A stretch of 64,000 bases of DNA, from NCBI GenBank assembly GCA_016000265.1, contig JAECRL010000006.1, forward strand, positions 62,001-126,000, given 5' to 3'. Under the pieces are notes generated by a model that was not told the DNA's origin, did not search any database, and saw only the letters and a program-made list of their open reading frames with translations. The DNA is from Burkholderiales bacterium (GTDB lineage Bacteria; Pseudomonadota; Gammaproteobacteria; Burkholderiales; Burkholderiaceae_C). Numbering within the stretch: position 1 is the first letter of the stretch; each line of letters begins with the position of its first letter. Made by a program: the position numbers and the translations under genes. This document shows, one piece after another, positions 15,325 through 25,175 of the stretch.

Positions 15325-16287
15325 GTGAGCCTCAAAGACCTCGCCATCATCAGCGCCGAGGCGCTGTTCGAAGCCAACCGCGCCGCCCTGCGTTGGGAGT
15401 GGATCGCCGGTCACGCCAACCCCGAGCGGCATTTCGACGAAGAGGCGGTGAAGTCTGCCCAGTCGGCGGCCGACCTGGTGGGCTACCTCAACTACATCCA
15501 CCCCTACCGGGTGCAGATCGTCGGGCGCCGCGAAAACGCCTACTTTGCCAGCTCCACCCCCGAGGATCAGGAGCGCCGCATCCAGCGCATCGTCACGCTG
15601 GAGCCCCCGGTGGTGGTGGTCGCCGACGGCCAGCCGCCGTCGGACAAGCTGGTGGCCATGTGCGGGCGGGCCGGCATCCCGTTGTTCGTGACCTCCGAAT
15701 CCGCCGGCCACGTCATCGACGTGCTGCGCAGCTACCTCACCCAGCACTTCGCCGAGCGCATCACCCGCCACGGCGTGTTCATGGACATCCTGGGCCTGGG
15801 CGTGTTGCTGACCGGCGAGTCCGGCCTGGGCAAGAGCGAGCTGGGCCTGGAGCTGATCTCACGCGGCCACGGCCTGGTGGCCGACGACGCCGTTGACCTC
15901 TACCGCGTTTCGCGCACGGCCATCGAAGGGCGTTGCCCCGAGTTGCTGCAGAACCTGCTGGAAGTGCGGGGCATCGGCCTGCTCGACATCAAGGCCATCT
16001 TCGGCGAGACCGCGGTGCGCCGCAAGATGCGCCTCAAGCTCATCGTGCACCTGGTGCGCAAGGAAACCATGGAGCGCGAGTTCGAGCGCCTGCCCTACGA
16101 GCCCCTGTACGAAGACGTCATGGACGTGCCCATTCGCAAGGCCGTGATCGCGGTGGACGCCGGGCGAAACCTGGCCGTGCTGGTCGAGGCCGCCGTGCGC
16201 AACACCGTGCTGCAACTGCGCGGCATCGACACCTACAAAGAATTCATCGAGCGCCACCAGCGCGCGATGGAGCGCGGCGGCAACTGA
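15325..16287 (+). CDS. hprK: HPr kinase/phosphorylase
   Basis: Bifunctional enzyme that phosphorylates and dephosphorylates HPr on a serine. 320 aa, starting with GTG at 15325. The P-loop [15 protein letters not shown] lies at about residues 164-178, followed by the [14 protein letters not shown] segment and the family signature [20 protein letters not shown]. In proteobacteria it acts with PtsN and HPr in the Ntr-PTS. Converges on fur with 28 bases between. Confidence 0.95.
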   Translation: MSLKDLAIISAEALFEANRAALRWEWIAGHANPERHFDEEAVKSAQSAADLVGYLNYIHPYRVQIVGRRENAYFASSTPEDQERRIQRIVTLEPPVVVVADGQPPSDKLVAMCGRAGIPLFVTSESAGHVIDVLRSYLTQHFAERITRHGVFMDILGLGVLLTGESGLGKSELGLELISRGHGLVADDAVDLYRVSRTAIEGRCPELLQNLLEVRGIGLLDIKAIFGETAVRRKMRLKLIVHLVRKETMEREFERLPYEPLYEDVMDVPIRKAVIAVDAGRNLAVLVEAAVRNTVLQLRGIDTYKEFIERHQRAMERGGN

Positions 16288-16315
16288 ACCAGGCCGGACC
16301 TCGGTCCCAGGCGAT

Positions 16316-16759
16316 TCAGCCCTTCACGCCCGCGCCCGCTTTGCCCGAGCAACCCTCCCGGTTGCACACCACGTACAGCGACAAGGCGTGGTCCTGCAAG
16401 ACGTAGCCGCGCTCGGTGGCGATCTGCTGCTGGCGCTTTTCGATCTCGGCGTCGTAGAACTCCTCGACGCGGCCACAGCTCACGCAGACCAGGTGGTCGT
16501 GGTGCTGGCCTTCGTTGAGCTCGAAGACGGCCTTGCCGGCCTCGAAGTGGTTGCGCGTCAGCAGGCCCGCCTGCTCGAACTGCATCAGCACGCGGTAGAC
16601 GGTGGCCAGGCCGATGTCCGAACCCTCGCCCAGGAGCACCTTGTAGACGTCTTCGGCCGTCATGTGGCGTTGCCTCGACTGCTGGAACAGCTCGAGGATC
16701 TTGATGCGCGGCAGGGTGGCCTTGAGCCCGCTGCTCTTGAGTTCTTCTACGTTGGTCAT
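16316..16759 (-). CDS. fur: ferric uptake regulator
   Basis: Iron-responsive repressor, 147 aa from the ATG at 16759, chosen because GGAG lies 6 bases upstream; a GTG 12 bases further up is in frame. The N-terminal winged helix ([35 protein letters not shown]) is followed by the metal site [16 protein letters not shown]. Two Cys pairs (CVSC and CNREGC) fit a structural zinc site. It should act on the boxes at 0.7, 9.65 and possibly 16.8 kb. Confidence 0.95.
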   Translation of the reverse strand: MTNVEELKSSGLKATLPRIKILELFQQSRQRHMTAEDVYKVLLGEGSDIGLATVYRVLMQFEQAGLLTRNHFEAGKAVFELNEGQHHDHLVCVSCGRVEEFYDAEIEKRQQQIATERGYVLQDHALSLYVVCNREGCSGKAGAGVKG

Positions 16760-16810
16760 GGTGGGCTCCACAGCGCAGAGCGGCCCGGTGCAGCCCCCGC
16801 TAGAATCAGC

Positions 16811-16822
16811 AATGATAATGAG
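16811..16822. promoter_or_regulatory. possible Fur site between fur and bamE
   Basis: AATGATAATGAG matches about two of the three GATAAT-type hexamers of a Fur box and lies between the divergent fur and bamE starts. The right half is degenerate. It would allow Fur autoregulation. Confidence 0.45.
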
Positions 16823-16904
16823 TTGGGTGTGATCGCGCTCAAAAGCGCTTCACGCCCCTGTGGGCTGAGAGCCCATTCGCCGTTTCATTTCACCCACCCT
16901 GCCC

Positions 16905-17444
16905 ATGATGTCGACCCTGACCCGCCGCGCTGCCCTGGCCCTGGTGCCCCTGTCCCTGCTGACGGGCTGCAGCAGCATCGGTCTGAGCAACCCCGAGACC
17001 CTCTTTGGCCTGCTCACGCCCTACCGCATCGACGTCGTGCAAGGCAACGTCGTGACCCAGGAGGTCATGGCCCAGATCCAGCCCGGCCTCGGGCGCCTGC
17101 AGGTCCGCGAAATCCTGGGCACGCCGCTGCTGGCCGACCCCTTCCACACCGACCGCTGGGACTACGTCTTCACCATCCGCCGCCAGGGGGTGCCCGATCA
17201 GCAGCGCCGCGTGAGCGTGTTCTTCACGGGCGACCTCGTCGAGCGCTTCGAGACCGACGCGCTGCCCTCCGAGCGCGAGTTCGTGGCCGCCATCGACCGC
17301 CCGCTCGACGCCAAGGAGCCCGTGCTGCAGATGCCGCCCGAGGACGTCGCCAAGCTGCCCGTGCCGCCCAAGACCGAGGCCCTGCGCAAGGTGCCCCAGG
17401 GTGCGGCCCGCCCCTACCCACCGCTGGAGTCGGGCAGCCGCTGA
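16905..17444 (+). CDS. bamE: outer-membrane assembly lipoprotein BamE
   Basis: Small lipoprotein of the BAM complex that inserts beta-barrel proteins, 179 aa. Lipobox LLTGC with Cys22. The SmpA/OmlA domain shows [43 protein letters not shown] and [16 protein letters not shown]. The C-terminal 50 residues are Pro-rich and extend beyond the domain. Divergent from fur, as in many gamma- and betaproteobacteria. The second codon is also ATG, so the start may be 16908. Confidence 0.93.
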   Translation: MMSTLTRRAALALVPLSLLTGCSSIGLSNPETLFGLLTPYRIDVVQGNVVTQEVMAQIQPGLGRLQVREILGTPLLADPFHTDRWDYVFTIRRQGVPDQQRRVSVFFTGDLVERFETDALPSEREFVAAIDRPLDAKEPVLQMPPEDVAKLPVPPKTEALRKVPQGAARPYPPLESGSR

Positions 17445-17503
17445 GCCGCCCCGATTTCACCCACGCCCGCTTCTTCGTTTTTCTGCCTTCAGGACCGCCC
17501 CGC

Positions 17504-18334
17504 ATGAGCCCCTCCCAGACCGCCGCACCCGCCCCCCTCGCCATCGCGATCGCAGGGGCCTCCGGCCGCATGGGCCGCATGCTGGTGGAGGCCGTTCAGC
17601 AGGCCCCTGACGCCCGCCTGGCGGGGGCGCTCGACGTCGCCGGCAGCCCCGCTGTGGGCCTGGACGCCACCGCCTTCACCGGGGTGACCAGCGGCGTGCT
17701 GATCACCGACGACCTGCGCACCGGCTTGAAGGACGCCCAGTACCTCATCGACTTCACCCGCCCCGAGGGCACGCTGGCGCACCTGCGGGTCTGCCGTGAA
17801 CTGGGCGTCAAGCTCATCATCGGCACCACCGGTTTCACCGATGCTCAGAAGGCCGAGATCGAAGACGCGGCGCGCGACATCGCCATCGTCATGGCCCCGA
17901 ACATGGCCGTGGGCGTCAACGTCGTCTTCAAGCTGCTGGCCCAGGCGGCCAAGGCCCTCAACGAAGGCTATGACATCGAGATCATCGAGGCCCACCACCG
18001 TCACAAGGTCGACGCCCCCAGCGGCACCGCCCTGAAGATGGGCGAGGTGGTGGCCGAGGCCGTCGGCCGCGACCTCAAGGACTGCGCCGTCTACGGCCGC
18101 GAAGGCGTCACCGGCGAGCGCGACCCCTCCACCATCGGCTTCGCCACCATCCGAGGCGGCGACGTGGTCGGCGACCACACCGTGCTGTTTGCCGGCATTG
18201 GCGAGCGCATCGAGATCACGCACAAGTCCTCCAGCCGCGCCACCTACGCCCAGGGCAGCCTGCGCGCCGCGCGCTTCCTGTCGCGCCAGCCGCACGGCCT
18301 GTTCGGCATGGACGATGTGCTCGGCCTGAAGTGA
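17504..18334 (+). CDS. dapB: 4-hydroxy-tetrahydrodipicolinate reductase
   Basis: Lysine/diaminopimelate pathway reductase, cytoplasmic, NAD(P)H-dependent, 276 aa. Nucleotide-binding GASGRMG at residues 18-24, [19 protein letters not shown], and the catalytic/substrate motif [16 protein letters not shown]. Starts 60 bases after bamE and is probably co-transcribed with it. Confidence 0.96.
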   Translation: MSPSQTAAPAPLAIAIAGASGRMGRMLVEAVQQAPDARLAGALDVAGSPAVGLDATAFTGVTSGVLITDDLRTGLKDAQYLIDFTRPEGTLAHLRVCRELGVKLIIGTTGFTDAQKAEIEDAARDIAIVMAPNMAVGVNVVFKLLAQAAKALNEGYDIEIIEAHHRHKVDAPSGTALKMGEVVAEAVGRDLKDCAVYGREGVTGERDPSTIGFATIRGGDVVGDHTVLFAGIGERIEITHKSSSRATYAQGSLRAARFLSRQPHGLFGMDDVLGLK

Positions 18335-18383
18335 GTCACCTCATCGCACCCCGCAGCGCATCTCGAAACGCAACGAGGTCCAC

Positions 18384-19052
18384 ATGGACAGCTTGACTCA
18401 GTTCTGGGACCAGGGCGACGCCATCGGCCGCGGGGTGGCCATCATGCTGCTGCTCATGTCGGTCGGCGCCTGGGTCGTGATCTTCTGGAAGGGCTGGGTG
18501 CTCAGCCGCGCGCGCCACGACCTCGTGATCGGCTCCCAGGCCTTCTGGCGCGCCAGCGACCTGGCCGCGGCGCGCCAGGCGCTGCTGGGCATCGACCGCG
18601 AGCAGGTGCTGCTGCCCATCGTGGACGCCGCGGCCGAGCCGGTGGCGGCCGACACCCTGGAGGCGCGCGCCCAGCCCGAAGCCCAGCTCACCCGCCGCCT
18701 GCGCGACAGCCTGCACGACGTGCTGCAGCGCCTGCAGGCCGGGCAGGTGCTGCTGGCCTCGGTCGGCTCCGTGTCGCCCTTCGTGGGTCTGTTCGGCACC
18801 GTCTGGGGCATTTACCACGCGATGATGGGCATCAGCGCCGAAGGCTCGGTCAGCATCGACAAGGTGGCCGGCCCCGTGGGCGAGGCCCTGATCATGACCG
18901 CCGCGGGCCTGGCCGTCGCCATCCCCGCGGTGCTGGCCTACAACGTCTTCGGCAAGATGGTGTCGGCCTGCGAAGCCGACCTCGAAGGCTTCGCGCACGA
19001 CCTGCGCGAGGCCCTGCTGGGCCCCGGCACCTCCCGGCGCGAGCGCGACTGA
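18384..19052 (+). CDS. exbB: ExbB/TolQ-family proton channel subunit
   Basis: Inner-membrane subunit of a proton-driven energiser, 222 aa. Three hydrophobic helices: residues about 14-36, SVSPFVGLFGTVWGIYHAM, and GEALIMTAAGLAVAIPAVLAYN. The latter two hold the channel glycines and threonines of the MotA/TolQ/ExbB family. It is paired 9 bases upstream of an ExbD. No tonB, tolA or pal is adjacent, so TonB-type versus Tol-type cannot be fixed by context. Assignment as ExbB rests on pair architecture and size. Confidence 0.85.
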   Translation: MDSLTQFWDQGDAIGRGVAIMLLLMSVGAWVVIFWKGWVLSRARHDLVIGSQAFWRASDLAAARQALLGIDREQVLLPIVDAAAEPVAADTLEARAQPEAQLTRRLRDSLHDVLQRLQAGQVLLASVGSVSPFVGLFGTVWGIYHAMMGISAEGSVSIDKVAGPVGEALIMTAAGLAVAIPAVLAYNVFGKMVSACEADLEGFAHDLREALLGPGTSRRERD

Positions 19053-19061
19053 GGCCCCGCC

Positions 19062-19520
<459 letters not shown>

Positions 19521-19621
19521 ACGGCGAGGCTGCGGCGCTGCTCATACGCGACAGCACCCACCGCACGAAGGGCGCACAATGGTCTGCAAGCTGACTGCAG
19601 GCAGACCTTGCCTTTCACCCC

Positions 19622-21121
19622 ATGGCCGCCCCGAAGTTCCCCACCCAGCGCTTTGACCAGGCCGAGCAGGCCCTGGCTCACGTGACCCGGCTCTACGACG
19701 CGCAGATCGCGCACCTGCGCGACAGCCTCCAGCGCTTCGTCTCCGGTGAAACCTTCCGCCACCCGGTGCGCGCCAAGTACCCCTTCGTGCGCATCCACAC
19801 CGAAACCGTGGCGCGAGCGGACTCTCGGCTGTCCTACGGCTTCGTCGCGGGGCCGGGCACTTACGAGACCACGCTGACGCGCCCCGACCTGTACGCCGAC
19901 TACTACCGCGAGCAGTTCGAGCTGCTGCTGAGCAACCACGGCGTGGCGCTGGAAGTGGGCGTGGGCAGCGACCCCATCCCCGTGCACTTCAGCCTGGCCG
20001 AGCACCAGCACCTGGAGGGCCAGCTCACGCCCGAGCGCCGCCGCTTGCTGCCCGACGTGTTCGACCTGCCCGACCTGGCGCGCATGGACGATGGCATCGC
20101 CAACGGCACCTACGAAGCGCGCGGGGGCGTGCCCCGGCCGCTGGCCCTGTTCACCGCCCCGCGGGTGGACTACTCCCTGCACCGCCTGCGCCACTACACC
20201 GGCACCTCGCCCGAGCACTTCCAGAACTTCGTGCTGTTCACGAACTACCAGTTCTACATCGACGAGTTCGTGCGCATGGGCCACGAGCTGATGCGCCGTG
20301 CACCCGACCCGGCGAACCCGCAGGACGACGACGATTGCATCGGCTTCGTGGAGCCGGGCAACGTGATCACGCGTCGCGTGGGCGTGCCCGCCGAGGCGCT
20401 GGACGCCCTGGGTGCGGCACCGCCCCGCTTGCCGCAGATGCCGGCGTACCACCTGATCCGGCGCGACCGCAGCGGCGTGACGATGGTCAACATCGGCGTG
20501 GGCCCGGCGAACGCCAAGACCATCACCGACCACATCGCGGTGCTGCGCCCGCACGCCTGGATCATGCTCGGCCACTGTGCCGGCCTGCGCAACTCCCAGC
20601 AGCTGGGGGACTACGTGCTGGCGCATGGCTACGTGCGCGAGGACCACGTGCTCGACGAGGACCTGCCGCTGTGGGTGCCCATCCCGCCGCTGGCGGAGAT
20701 CCAGCTGGCGCTGGAAGGCGCCGTGGCCGACGTGACGCAGCTGCATGGCTACGAGCTCAAGCGCATCATGCGCACGGGCACGGTGGCGTCCACCGACAAC
20801 CGCAACTGGGAGTTGCTGCCCCAGCGCGAGCCGGAGCGCCGCTTCAGCCAGAGCCGCGCCGTGGCGCTGGACATGGAGAGCGCGACCATCGCGGCCAACG
20901 GTTTCCGCTTCCGGGTGCCCTACGGCACGCTGCTGTGCGTGAGCGACAAGCCCTTGCACGGCGAGCTCAAGCTGCCGGGCATGGCCAACCAGTTCTACCG
21001 CGAGCGCGTGGACCAGCACCTGCGCATCGGCTTGCGCGCCATCGAGCGCCTGCGCAGCAACGTCGCCGAGCAGTTGCACAGCCGCAAGTTGCGCAGCTTC
21101 GCCGAGGTCGCGTTTCAGTGA
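19622..21121 (+). CDS. amn: AMP nucleosidase
   Basis: Hydrolyses AMP to adenine and ribose-5-phosphate, 499 aa as in E. coli Amn. The N-terminal domain (to about residue 180) carries AKYPFVRIHTETVARADSR. The C-terminal nucleoside-phosphorylase fold shows VNIGVGPANAKTITDHIAVLRP, IMLGHCAGLRNSQQLGDYVLA, VASTDNRNWEL and the catalytic-site VALDMESATIAANGFRFRVPYG. An inverted repeat GGTCTGC (19581-19587)/GCAGACC (19601-19607) would form a leader hairpin 14 bases before the ATG. Confidence 0.95.
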   Translation: MAAPKFPTQRFDQAEQALAHVTRLYDAQIAHLRDSLQRFVSGETFRHPVRAKYPFVRIHTETVARADSRLSYGFVAGPGTYETTLTRPDLYADYYREQFELLLSNHGVALEVGVGSDPIPVHFSLAEHQHLEGQLTPERRRLLPDVFDLPDLARMDDGIANGTYEARGGVPRPLALFTAPRVDYSLHRLRHYTGTSPEHFQNFVLFTNYQFYIDEFVRMGHELMRRAPDPANPQDDDDCIGFVEPGNVITRRVGVPAEALDALGAAPPRLPQMPAYHLIRRDRSGVTMVNIGVGPANAKTITDHIAVLRPHAWIMLGHCAGLRNSQQLGDYVLAHGYVREDHVLDEDLPLWVPIPPLAEIQLALEGAVADVTQLHGYELKRIMRTGTVASTDNRNWELLPQREPERRFSQSRAVALDMESATIAANGFRFRVPYGTLLCVSDKPLHGELKLPGMANQFYRERVDQHLRIGLRAIERLRSNVAEQLHSRKLRSFAEVAFQ

Positions 21122-21233
21122 AGGCGCCGCGGGTGTTTGGAGCCCACCTCAACAGGGGGGGGCGGCTGTTGGGGGTTGATCGTCAACCGGTGACCGGTGT
21201 TCGATTTACCCTTATGGGGGGTGTTCGGGCGTG

Positions 21234-21258
21234 AAAAAGGGGGCCGAGGCCCCCTTTT
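21234..21258. terminator. bidirectional terminator between amn and the HigA-type gene
   Basis: AAAAA, then a GGGGGC/GCCCCC stem with a CGAG loop, then TTTT. It can end amn on the plus strand and the antitoxin gene on the minus strand. Confidence 0.85.
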
Positions 21259-21291
21259 GCTGCGGACCGTCACCGGCCCGATGCCCCGATT

Positions 21292-21651
21292 TCAGGCGGC
21301 GGCGAGTTCGGTTTCCCGTGCGGAGGCGGCGGGCGTGGCCTTGGCCTGCATCGACTGCGCGGTGGCGATCTCGCGGCGGATCTGCTCGCCAGCGTGTTCC
21401 TCGGCGACCTTGAGGTCGTAGGCGGTCTGCAGGTCCATCCAGTACTGCGGCGTGGTGCCGAAGAAGCGGGCCAGTCGCAAGGCGGAGTCGGGGCTGACAC
21501 CGCGGCGCTCGCGAACGATGTCGTTCACGCGGGGCGCCGGCACGTGCAGGCGGATGGCCAGCCCGCTGGCGGACAGACCGTGTTGTTCCATGAACTTGGT
21601 GCGGAGGATGGCACCGGGGTGGACTGCTTGGGTGGGGTTCATAGGACTCAT
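21292..21651 (-). CDS. higA: HigA-family antitoxin / XRE regulator, no adjacent toxin
   Basis: DNA-binding protein of 119 aa. It opens with PTQAVHPGAILRTKFM, the hallmark of the HigA/VapI group, and has an HTH around GLSASGLAIRLHVPAPRVNDIV, then ERRGVSPDSALRLARFFGTTPQYWMDLQ. Normally higB (about 92 aa) lies immediately upstream and overlapping; here the 140 bases upstream contain no such frame, so the antitoxin is orphaned or acts as a plain regulator. The C-terminal 25 residues are Ala-rich and atypical. A palindrome at its promoter suggests autoregulation. Confidence 0.85.
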   Translation of the reverse strand: MSPMNPTQAVHPGAILRTKFMEQHGLSASGLAIRLHVPAPRVNDIVRERRGVSPDSALRLARFFGTTPQYWMDLQTAYDLKVAEEHAGEQIRREIATAQSMQAKATPAASARETELAAA

Positions 21652-21705
21652 CGCTGGTTGTCGTGAACAATGTCCCGAATCGTATGTGCTTTGATGGCGT
21701 TATAT

Positions 21706-21721
21706 TGTCAACAAGTTGACA
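21706..21721. promoter_or_regulatory. operator-like palindrome upstream of higA
   Basis: TGTCAACAAGTTGACA is a perfect 16-bp palindrome containing TTGACA on both strands, 55 bases before the higA start. It is a plausible HigA site overlapping a -35 element. Confidence 0.55.
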
Positions 21722-21730
21722 GTTGGATGC

Positions 21731-21793
21731 CTTGCATCTAACCATTTCGGGGGTATGGGTCGAAGTACCTAACCGTTTTTCGTTAGATGCAAG
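21731..21793. repeat. 12-bp perfect inverted repeat before the Crp/Fnr gene
   Basis: CTTGCATCTAAC (21731-21742) is mirrored by GTTAGATGCAAG (21782-21793) across 39 bases; the right arm touches the ATG at 21795. A third partial copy, ACCTAACCG, lies inside (from about 21767). The arm ends fit the RYYYAAC/GTTRRRY core of integron attC sites, but a regulatory operator or mRNA hairpin explains it equally well. Confidence 0.7.
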
Positions 21794-21794
21794 C

Positions 21795-22643
21795 ATGCCA
21801 CGTCGCACCGAACCCACGCCCGCCGCCTTGTTGCCCGCCTTGCGCACGCACGCGTGGTTCGCTTCGTGCCCGCCGGCCTTGCAGGAGGCCTTGCTGGAGC
21901 GATCCCGGCTGGTTCACCTGTCGGCCAAAGAGGCCCTGTTCGGTCGCGACGACGGGCTCGACAGCCTGTGCTGTGTCGTGGCGGGTGCGTTGCGCCTGGG
22001 CTCCATCAACCCGCAGGACGGCACCCACCGCCTGACGCTCTACGTGGAGCCCTACCAGTGGTTTGGCGAGGTCAGCCTGATCGACCGCTTGCCGCGCGCC
22101 ATGCAGGCCGTGGCCGACACCCACAGCGTGGTCATGGTCGTGGCGCGCGCCGCCATCGAGGAGTGGCTGGACGCCCACCCGCTGCACTGGCGGGACGTGG
22201 CCCGGCTGGCGTGCAGCAAGCTGCGCCTGATGACGGCGACGCTGGAGGACAGCGCCTCGCTGACGCTGCAGCAGCGCCTGGCGCGACGGCTGCTGTTTGC
22301 CAGCGTCAACCCGGGGCAGGGCGCGCCGGCCGGCTTGCGGCGCCGGGTGCGGCTGCCGCAAGACCACCTCGCGCAGATGCTGGGGGTGTCGCGCCAGACG
22401 GTCAACAAGGCTTTGCGGGAGCTGGAGCGCCAGGGGGTGCTGGCGCTGCATTACGCCGAGATCGAGGTCCTGCAGGTCGAGGGTCTGATGCAGCGCGCGG
22501 GGGCGCTGGAGCCGCAGTGGAGCGCCGTGCTCGCGGAGGCCGGTGCGTGGGGGGCGGGGGCGCACCCCGGCCAGGCTTCGGCCTCAGCCGCGCGGGCGCA
22601 CGCGAACCTGAGCGGCGGCCCGACGGGCTTTGGCTCGGGCTGA
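21795..22643 (+). CDS. Crp/Fnr-family transcription regulator
   Basis: A 282-aa regulator. N-terminal cyclic-nucleotide-type sensor barrel ([41 protein letters not shown]), a long dimer helix, then a winged HTH with [25 protein letters not shown]. No N-terminal Cys cluster as in FNR, and the cAMP-contact motif RxS/T of Crp is not evident, so the signal is unknown. The last 20 codons overlap the end of purT on the opposite strand. The start at 21795 has no good binding site and sits at the edge of an inverted repeat. Confidence 0.85.
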   Translation: MPRRTEPTPAALLPALRTHAWFASCPPALQEALLERSRLVHLSAKEALFGRDDGLDSLCCVVAGALRLGSINPQDGTHRLTLYVEPYQWFGEVSLIDRLPRAMQAVADTHSVVMVVARAAIEEWLDAHPLHWRDVARLACSKLRLMTATLEDSASLTLQQRLARRLLFASVNPGQGAPAGLRRRVRLPQDHLAQMLGVSRQTVNKALRELERQGVLALHYAEIEVLQVEGLMQRAGALEPQWSAVLAEAGAWGAGAHPGQASASAARAHANLSGGPTGFGSG

Positions 22644-23816
22644 GTCGATGTCGGCGTCGGTGGTCACGGCCACGCCCATGCGGCGCTTGACGAAGCTCTC
22701 GGGCTTGCCGAAGAGGCGGATGTCGGTGCCCGGCTCGGACAGGGCCTCGGCCACGCCCTCGAAGACCACGTCCTGCGCGTCCACGCCGCCGTAGATGACG
22801 GCCGAGGCGCCCGGCGTGCGCAGGCGGGTGTCCACCGGCAGGCCCAGGATGGCGCGCGCGTGCAGCTCGAATTCGCTTTGCACCTGCGTGCCGAGTGTGA
22901 CCAGGCCCGTGTCGTGCGGGCGGGGGCTGACCTCGCTGAACCAGACCTGTTCGCCTTTGACGAACAGCTCCACGCCAAACAGACCCTGGCCACCGAGGTT
23001 GTCGGTCACGGCCTGGGCGATCTCGCGCGACAGGCGCAGCGCCTCCGGGTGCATGGGCTGCGGCTGCCAGCTCTCGACGTAGTCGCCGCTGACCTGCTTG
23101 TGCCCGATCGGGTCGCAAAAATGGGTGGCGACTTCGCCGAGCTGGGCCCCGCGACCGGCGGCGCGCACCGTCAGCAGGGTGATCTCGTAGTCGAAGTCGA
23201 TGAAGCCCTCGACGATGACGCGCCCGTGGCTGACGCGTCCGCCGGCCATGGCGTGCTCCCAGGCCTTTTGCACATCGGCGGGGCCGTCGATCTTGCTTTG
23301 GCCTTTGCCGGAGGAGCTCATCACCGGTTTGACCACACAGGGGTAGCCGATGCCCGCGTCGATGGCGGCTTGCAGCTCGGCCAGCGAGTCGCAGAAGCGG
23401 TAGGGGCTGGTGGGCAGGCCGAGGGTTTCGGCGGCGAGGCGGCGAATGCCCTCGCGGTCCATGGTCAGGCGCGCGGCGCGGGCCGTCGGGATGACGCGCA
23501 CCCGGCCTTCGGCCTCCATCTCTTCGAGCACGGAGGTGGCGATGGCCTCGATCTCGGGCACCACCAGGTCGGGCTTTTCGGCCTCGATCAGGGCGCGCAG
23601 CTGCGCCGGGTCGCTCATGGTGATGGTGCGGCTGTGGTGCGCCACCTGCTGGCCCGGGGCGTTGTCGTAGCGGTCGACGGCGAGGGTCTCGACGCCCAGG
23701 CGTTGCAGCGCGATCAGGACCTCCTTGCCAAGCTCGCCCGAGCCCAGCAGCATGACGCGCAGGGCCGAGGGGGACAGGGGGGTGCCGAGGGTGAGGGTCT
23801 GGACGGTGAGGGTCAT
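22584..23816 (-). CDS. purT: formate-dependent GAR transformylase
   Basis: ATP-grasp enzyme making formyl-GAR from GAR, formate and ATP in purine synthesis, 410 aa. Visible: [50 protein letters not shown], the ATP-grasp loop [26 protein letters not shown], and the metal-site region [27 protein letters not shown] (split here from a longer run). The stop overlaps the end of the Crp/Fnr gene by 60 bases, tail to tail. Confidence 0.95.
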   Translation of the reverse strand: MTLTVQTLTLGTPLSPSALRVMLLGSGELGKEVLIALQRLGVETLAVDRYDNAPGQQVAHHSRTITMSDPAQLRALIEAEKPDLVVPEIEAIATSVLEEMEAEGRVRVIPTARAARLTMDREGIRRLAAETLGLPTSPYRFCDSLAELQAAIDAGIGYPCVVKPVMSSSGKGQSKIDGPADVQKAWEHAMAGGRVSHGRVIVEGFIDFDYEITLLTVRAAGRGAQLGEVATHFCDPIGHKQVSGDYVESWQPQPMHPEALRLSREIAQAVTDNLGGQGLFGVELFVKGEQVWFSEVSPRPHDTGLVTLGTQVQSEFELHARAILGLPVDTRLRTPGASAVIYGGVDAQDVVFEGVAEALSEPGTDIRLFGKPESFVKRRMGVAVTTDADIDSARAKARRAAAQVRVRPRG

Positions 23817-23876
23817 GTGCGGCTCGCAGTCAGGGGAGCCGTGATTGTCGCCCGATTGCCGGGGGGCAGGTCGGGG

Positions 23877-25175
23877 TCAGGCCGGTGTCGGCAGGGGCAG
23901 CCACACGCGGAAGGTCGAGCCCCGCTCGGGGGTGCTCTCCACGGCCATGTCGCCACCCAGCCGGTCGACCAGGCGGCGCACCACCGCCAGGCCCAGGCCG
24001 GAGCCTTCGGTGCGGGGCAGTTTGCGGTCCTCCAGCCGCACATAGGGCTCGAAGATGTGGGGCATGGCGTCGGCGTGGATGCCGATGCCGGTGTCCGCGA
24101 CCGTGAGCTCCAGGCGGTCGGCCCGATCGGGGGCGGTGCGCAGGCTCAGGCTGATGCTGCCCTGGGCGGTGTACTTCAGGGCGTTGTGGATGAGGTTGTC
24201 CAGCACCTGGCGGACCCGGTTGGGGTCGGTCTCGATGCGGTGCAGGGCGGGGGCGTCGTCGACGTCGACGTGCAGCTGCAGGCCCTTGGCGCGCACGCGC
24301 GGCCGGTGCTCTTGCGAGATGTCGTCGATCAGCGCGACCAGGTCGACCCCCTCCGGCTGCAGGCGCCACGCGGGGTTGTCCATGCGCGTGTACTCGGTCA
24401 GGTCCCTGAGGTGTGCGGTCAGCTGGCTGGAGATCTGGCGCAGCCGGCCGATGGCCCGGCGTTCGGTGGCGCCTTGCACCTTGATGTCGAGCAGGTCGAT
24501 GGAGCCGAGCATGCCTTGCAGGGGGGTGCGGATCTCGTGCGAGAGCATGGCCAGGAAGCGCTCGCGCCCGGCGTTGGCTTCCAGCTCGGCCCGGCTGAGC
24601 TTGCTTTGCAGCACGCTGACGTAAGACAGCGCCAGGATGAACAGCGGGTGGGTGATGAGCAGCGTGAACCAGAAGTGCGCGACCGGGTCGGCCCCCTGGG
24701 GCGCGCGTGCGCCGTACAGGCTGACGTAGGCCGCGACGATGCCGGCGTAGGTGATCCAGCTGAGTCGGGCGGCCCCCCGGGTCATGGTGACGAAGGCCCC
24801 CAGGTAGAGCATGGGCATGAACTGCGCGTTGGAGGCGACTTCGTAGAGGCTGTGCGGCCCTTGTCCCCCGGAGGTGGAGACAAGCGAGCCGATGAAGTAG
24901 ACGGCCGCGCCCACGGTGGCGATGCCGGCGCCGAGGTTGTGCTGGCGCGGTCGCAGCCAGACCAGCGCGGCGGCCAGCGCCAGGCAAGCGGCCACGGAGG
25001 GCACGGCCACCGAGGCCCAGGCGCTGTTCATGCCGTGGCGCTCGTCGTTCCACCACACGAGGATGCAGGCGATGGAGGACATCGCGGCGAGCCAGCGCGT
25101 GAGGTTCAGCCGCGTGTCGTTGAGCGTGGCGCTGCCTTCGGTGCGCTCGGGCGGCGGGACGACGTACCGGCTCAT
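23877..25175 (-). CDS. membrane histidine kinase partnered with the BetR/receiver protein
   Basis: Sensor kinase of 432 aa with about six hydrophobic helices (residues 28-190) and almost no extracytoplasmic domain. Next come the HisKA box with His213 in LAMLSHEIRTPLQG and an HATPase domain with an N box in QVLDNLIHNALKYTAQG, G1 in VADTGIGI and G2 in EGSGLGLAVV. The start ATG overlaps the stop of the upstream receiver gene as ATGA, so they form one operon. The signal is unknown; the membrane module resembles multi-helix intramembrane sensors. Confidence 0.9.
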   Translation of the reverse strand: MSRYVVPPPERTEGSATLNDTRLNLTRWLAAMSSIACILVWWNDERHGMNSAWASVAVPSVAACLALAAALVWLRPRQHNLGAGIATVGAAVYFIGSLVSTSGGQGPHSLYEVASNAQFMPMLYLGAFVTMTRGAARLSWITYAGIVAAYVSLYGARAPQGADPVAHFWFTLLITHPLFILALSYVSVLQSKLSRAELEANAGRERFLAMLSHEIRTPLQGMLGSIDLLDIKVQGATERRAIGRLRQISSQLTAHLRDLTEYTRMDNPAWRLQPEGVDLVALIDDISQEHRPRVRAKGLQLHVDVDDAPALHRIETDPNRVRQVLDNLIHNALKYTAQGSISLSLRTAPDRADRLELTVADTGIGIHADAMPHIFEPYVRLEDRKLPRTEGSGLGLAVVRRLVDRLGGDMAVESTPERGSTFRVWLPLPTPA

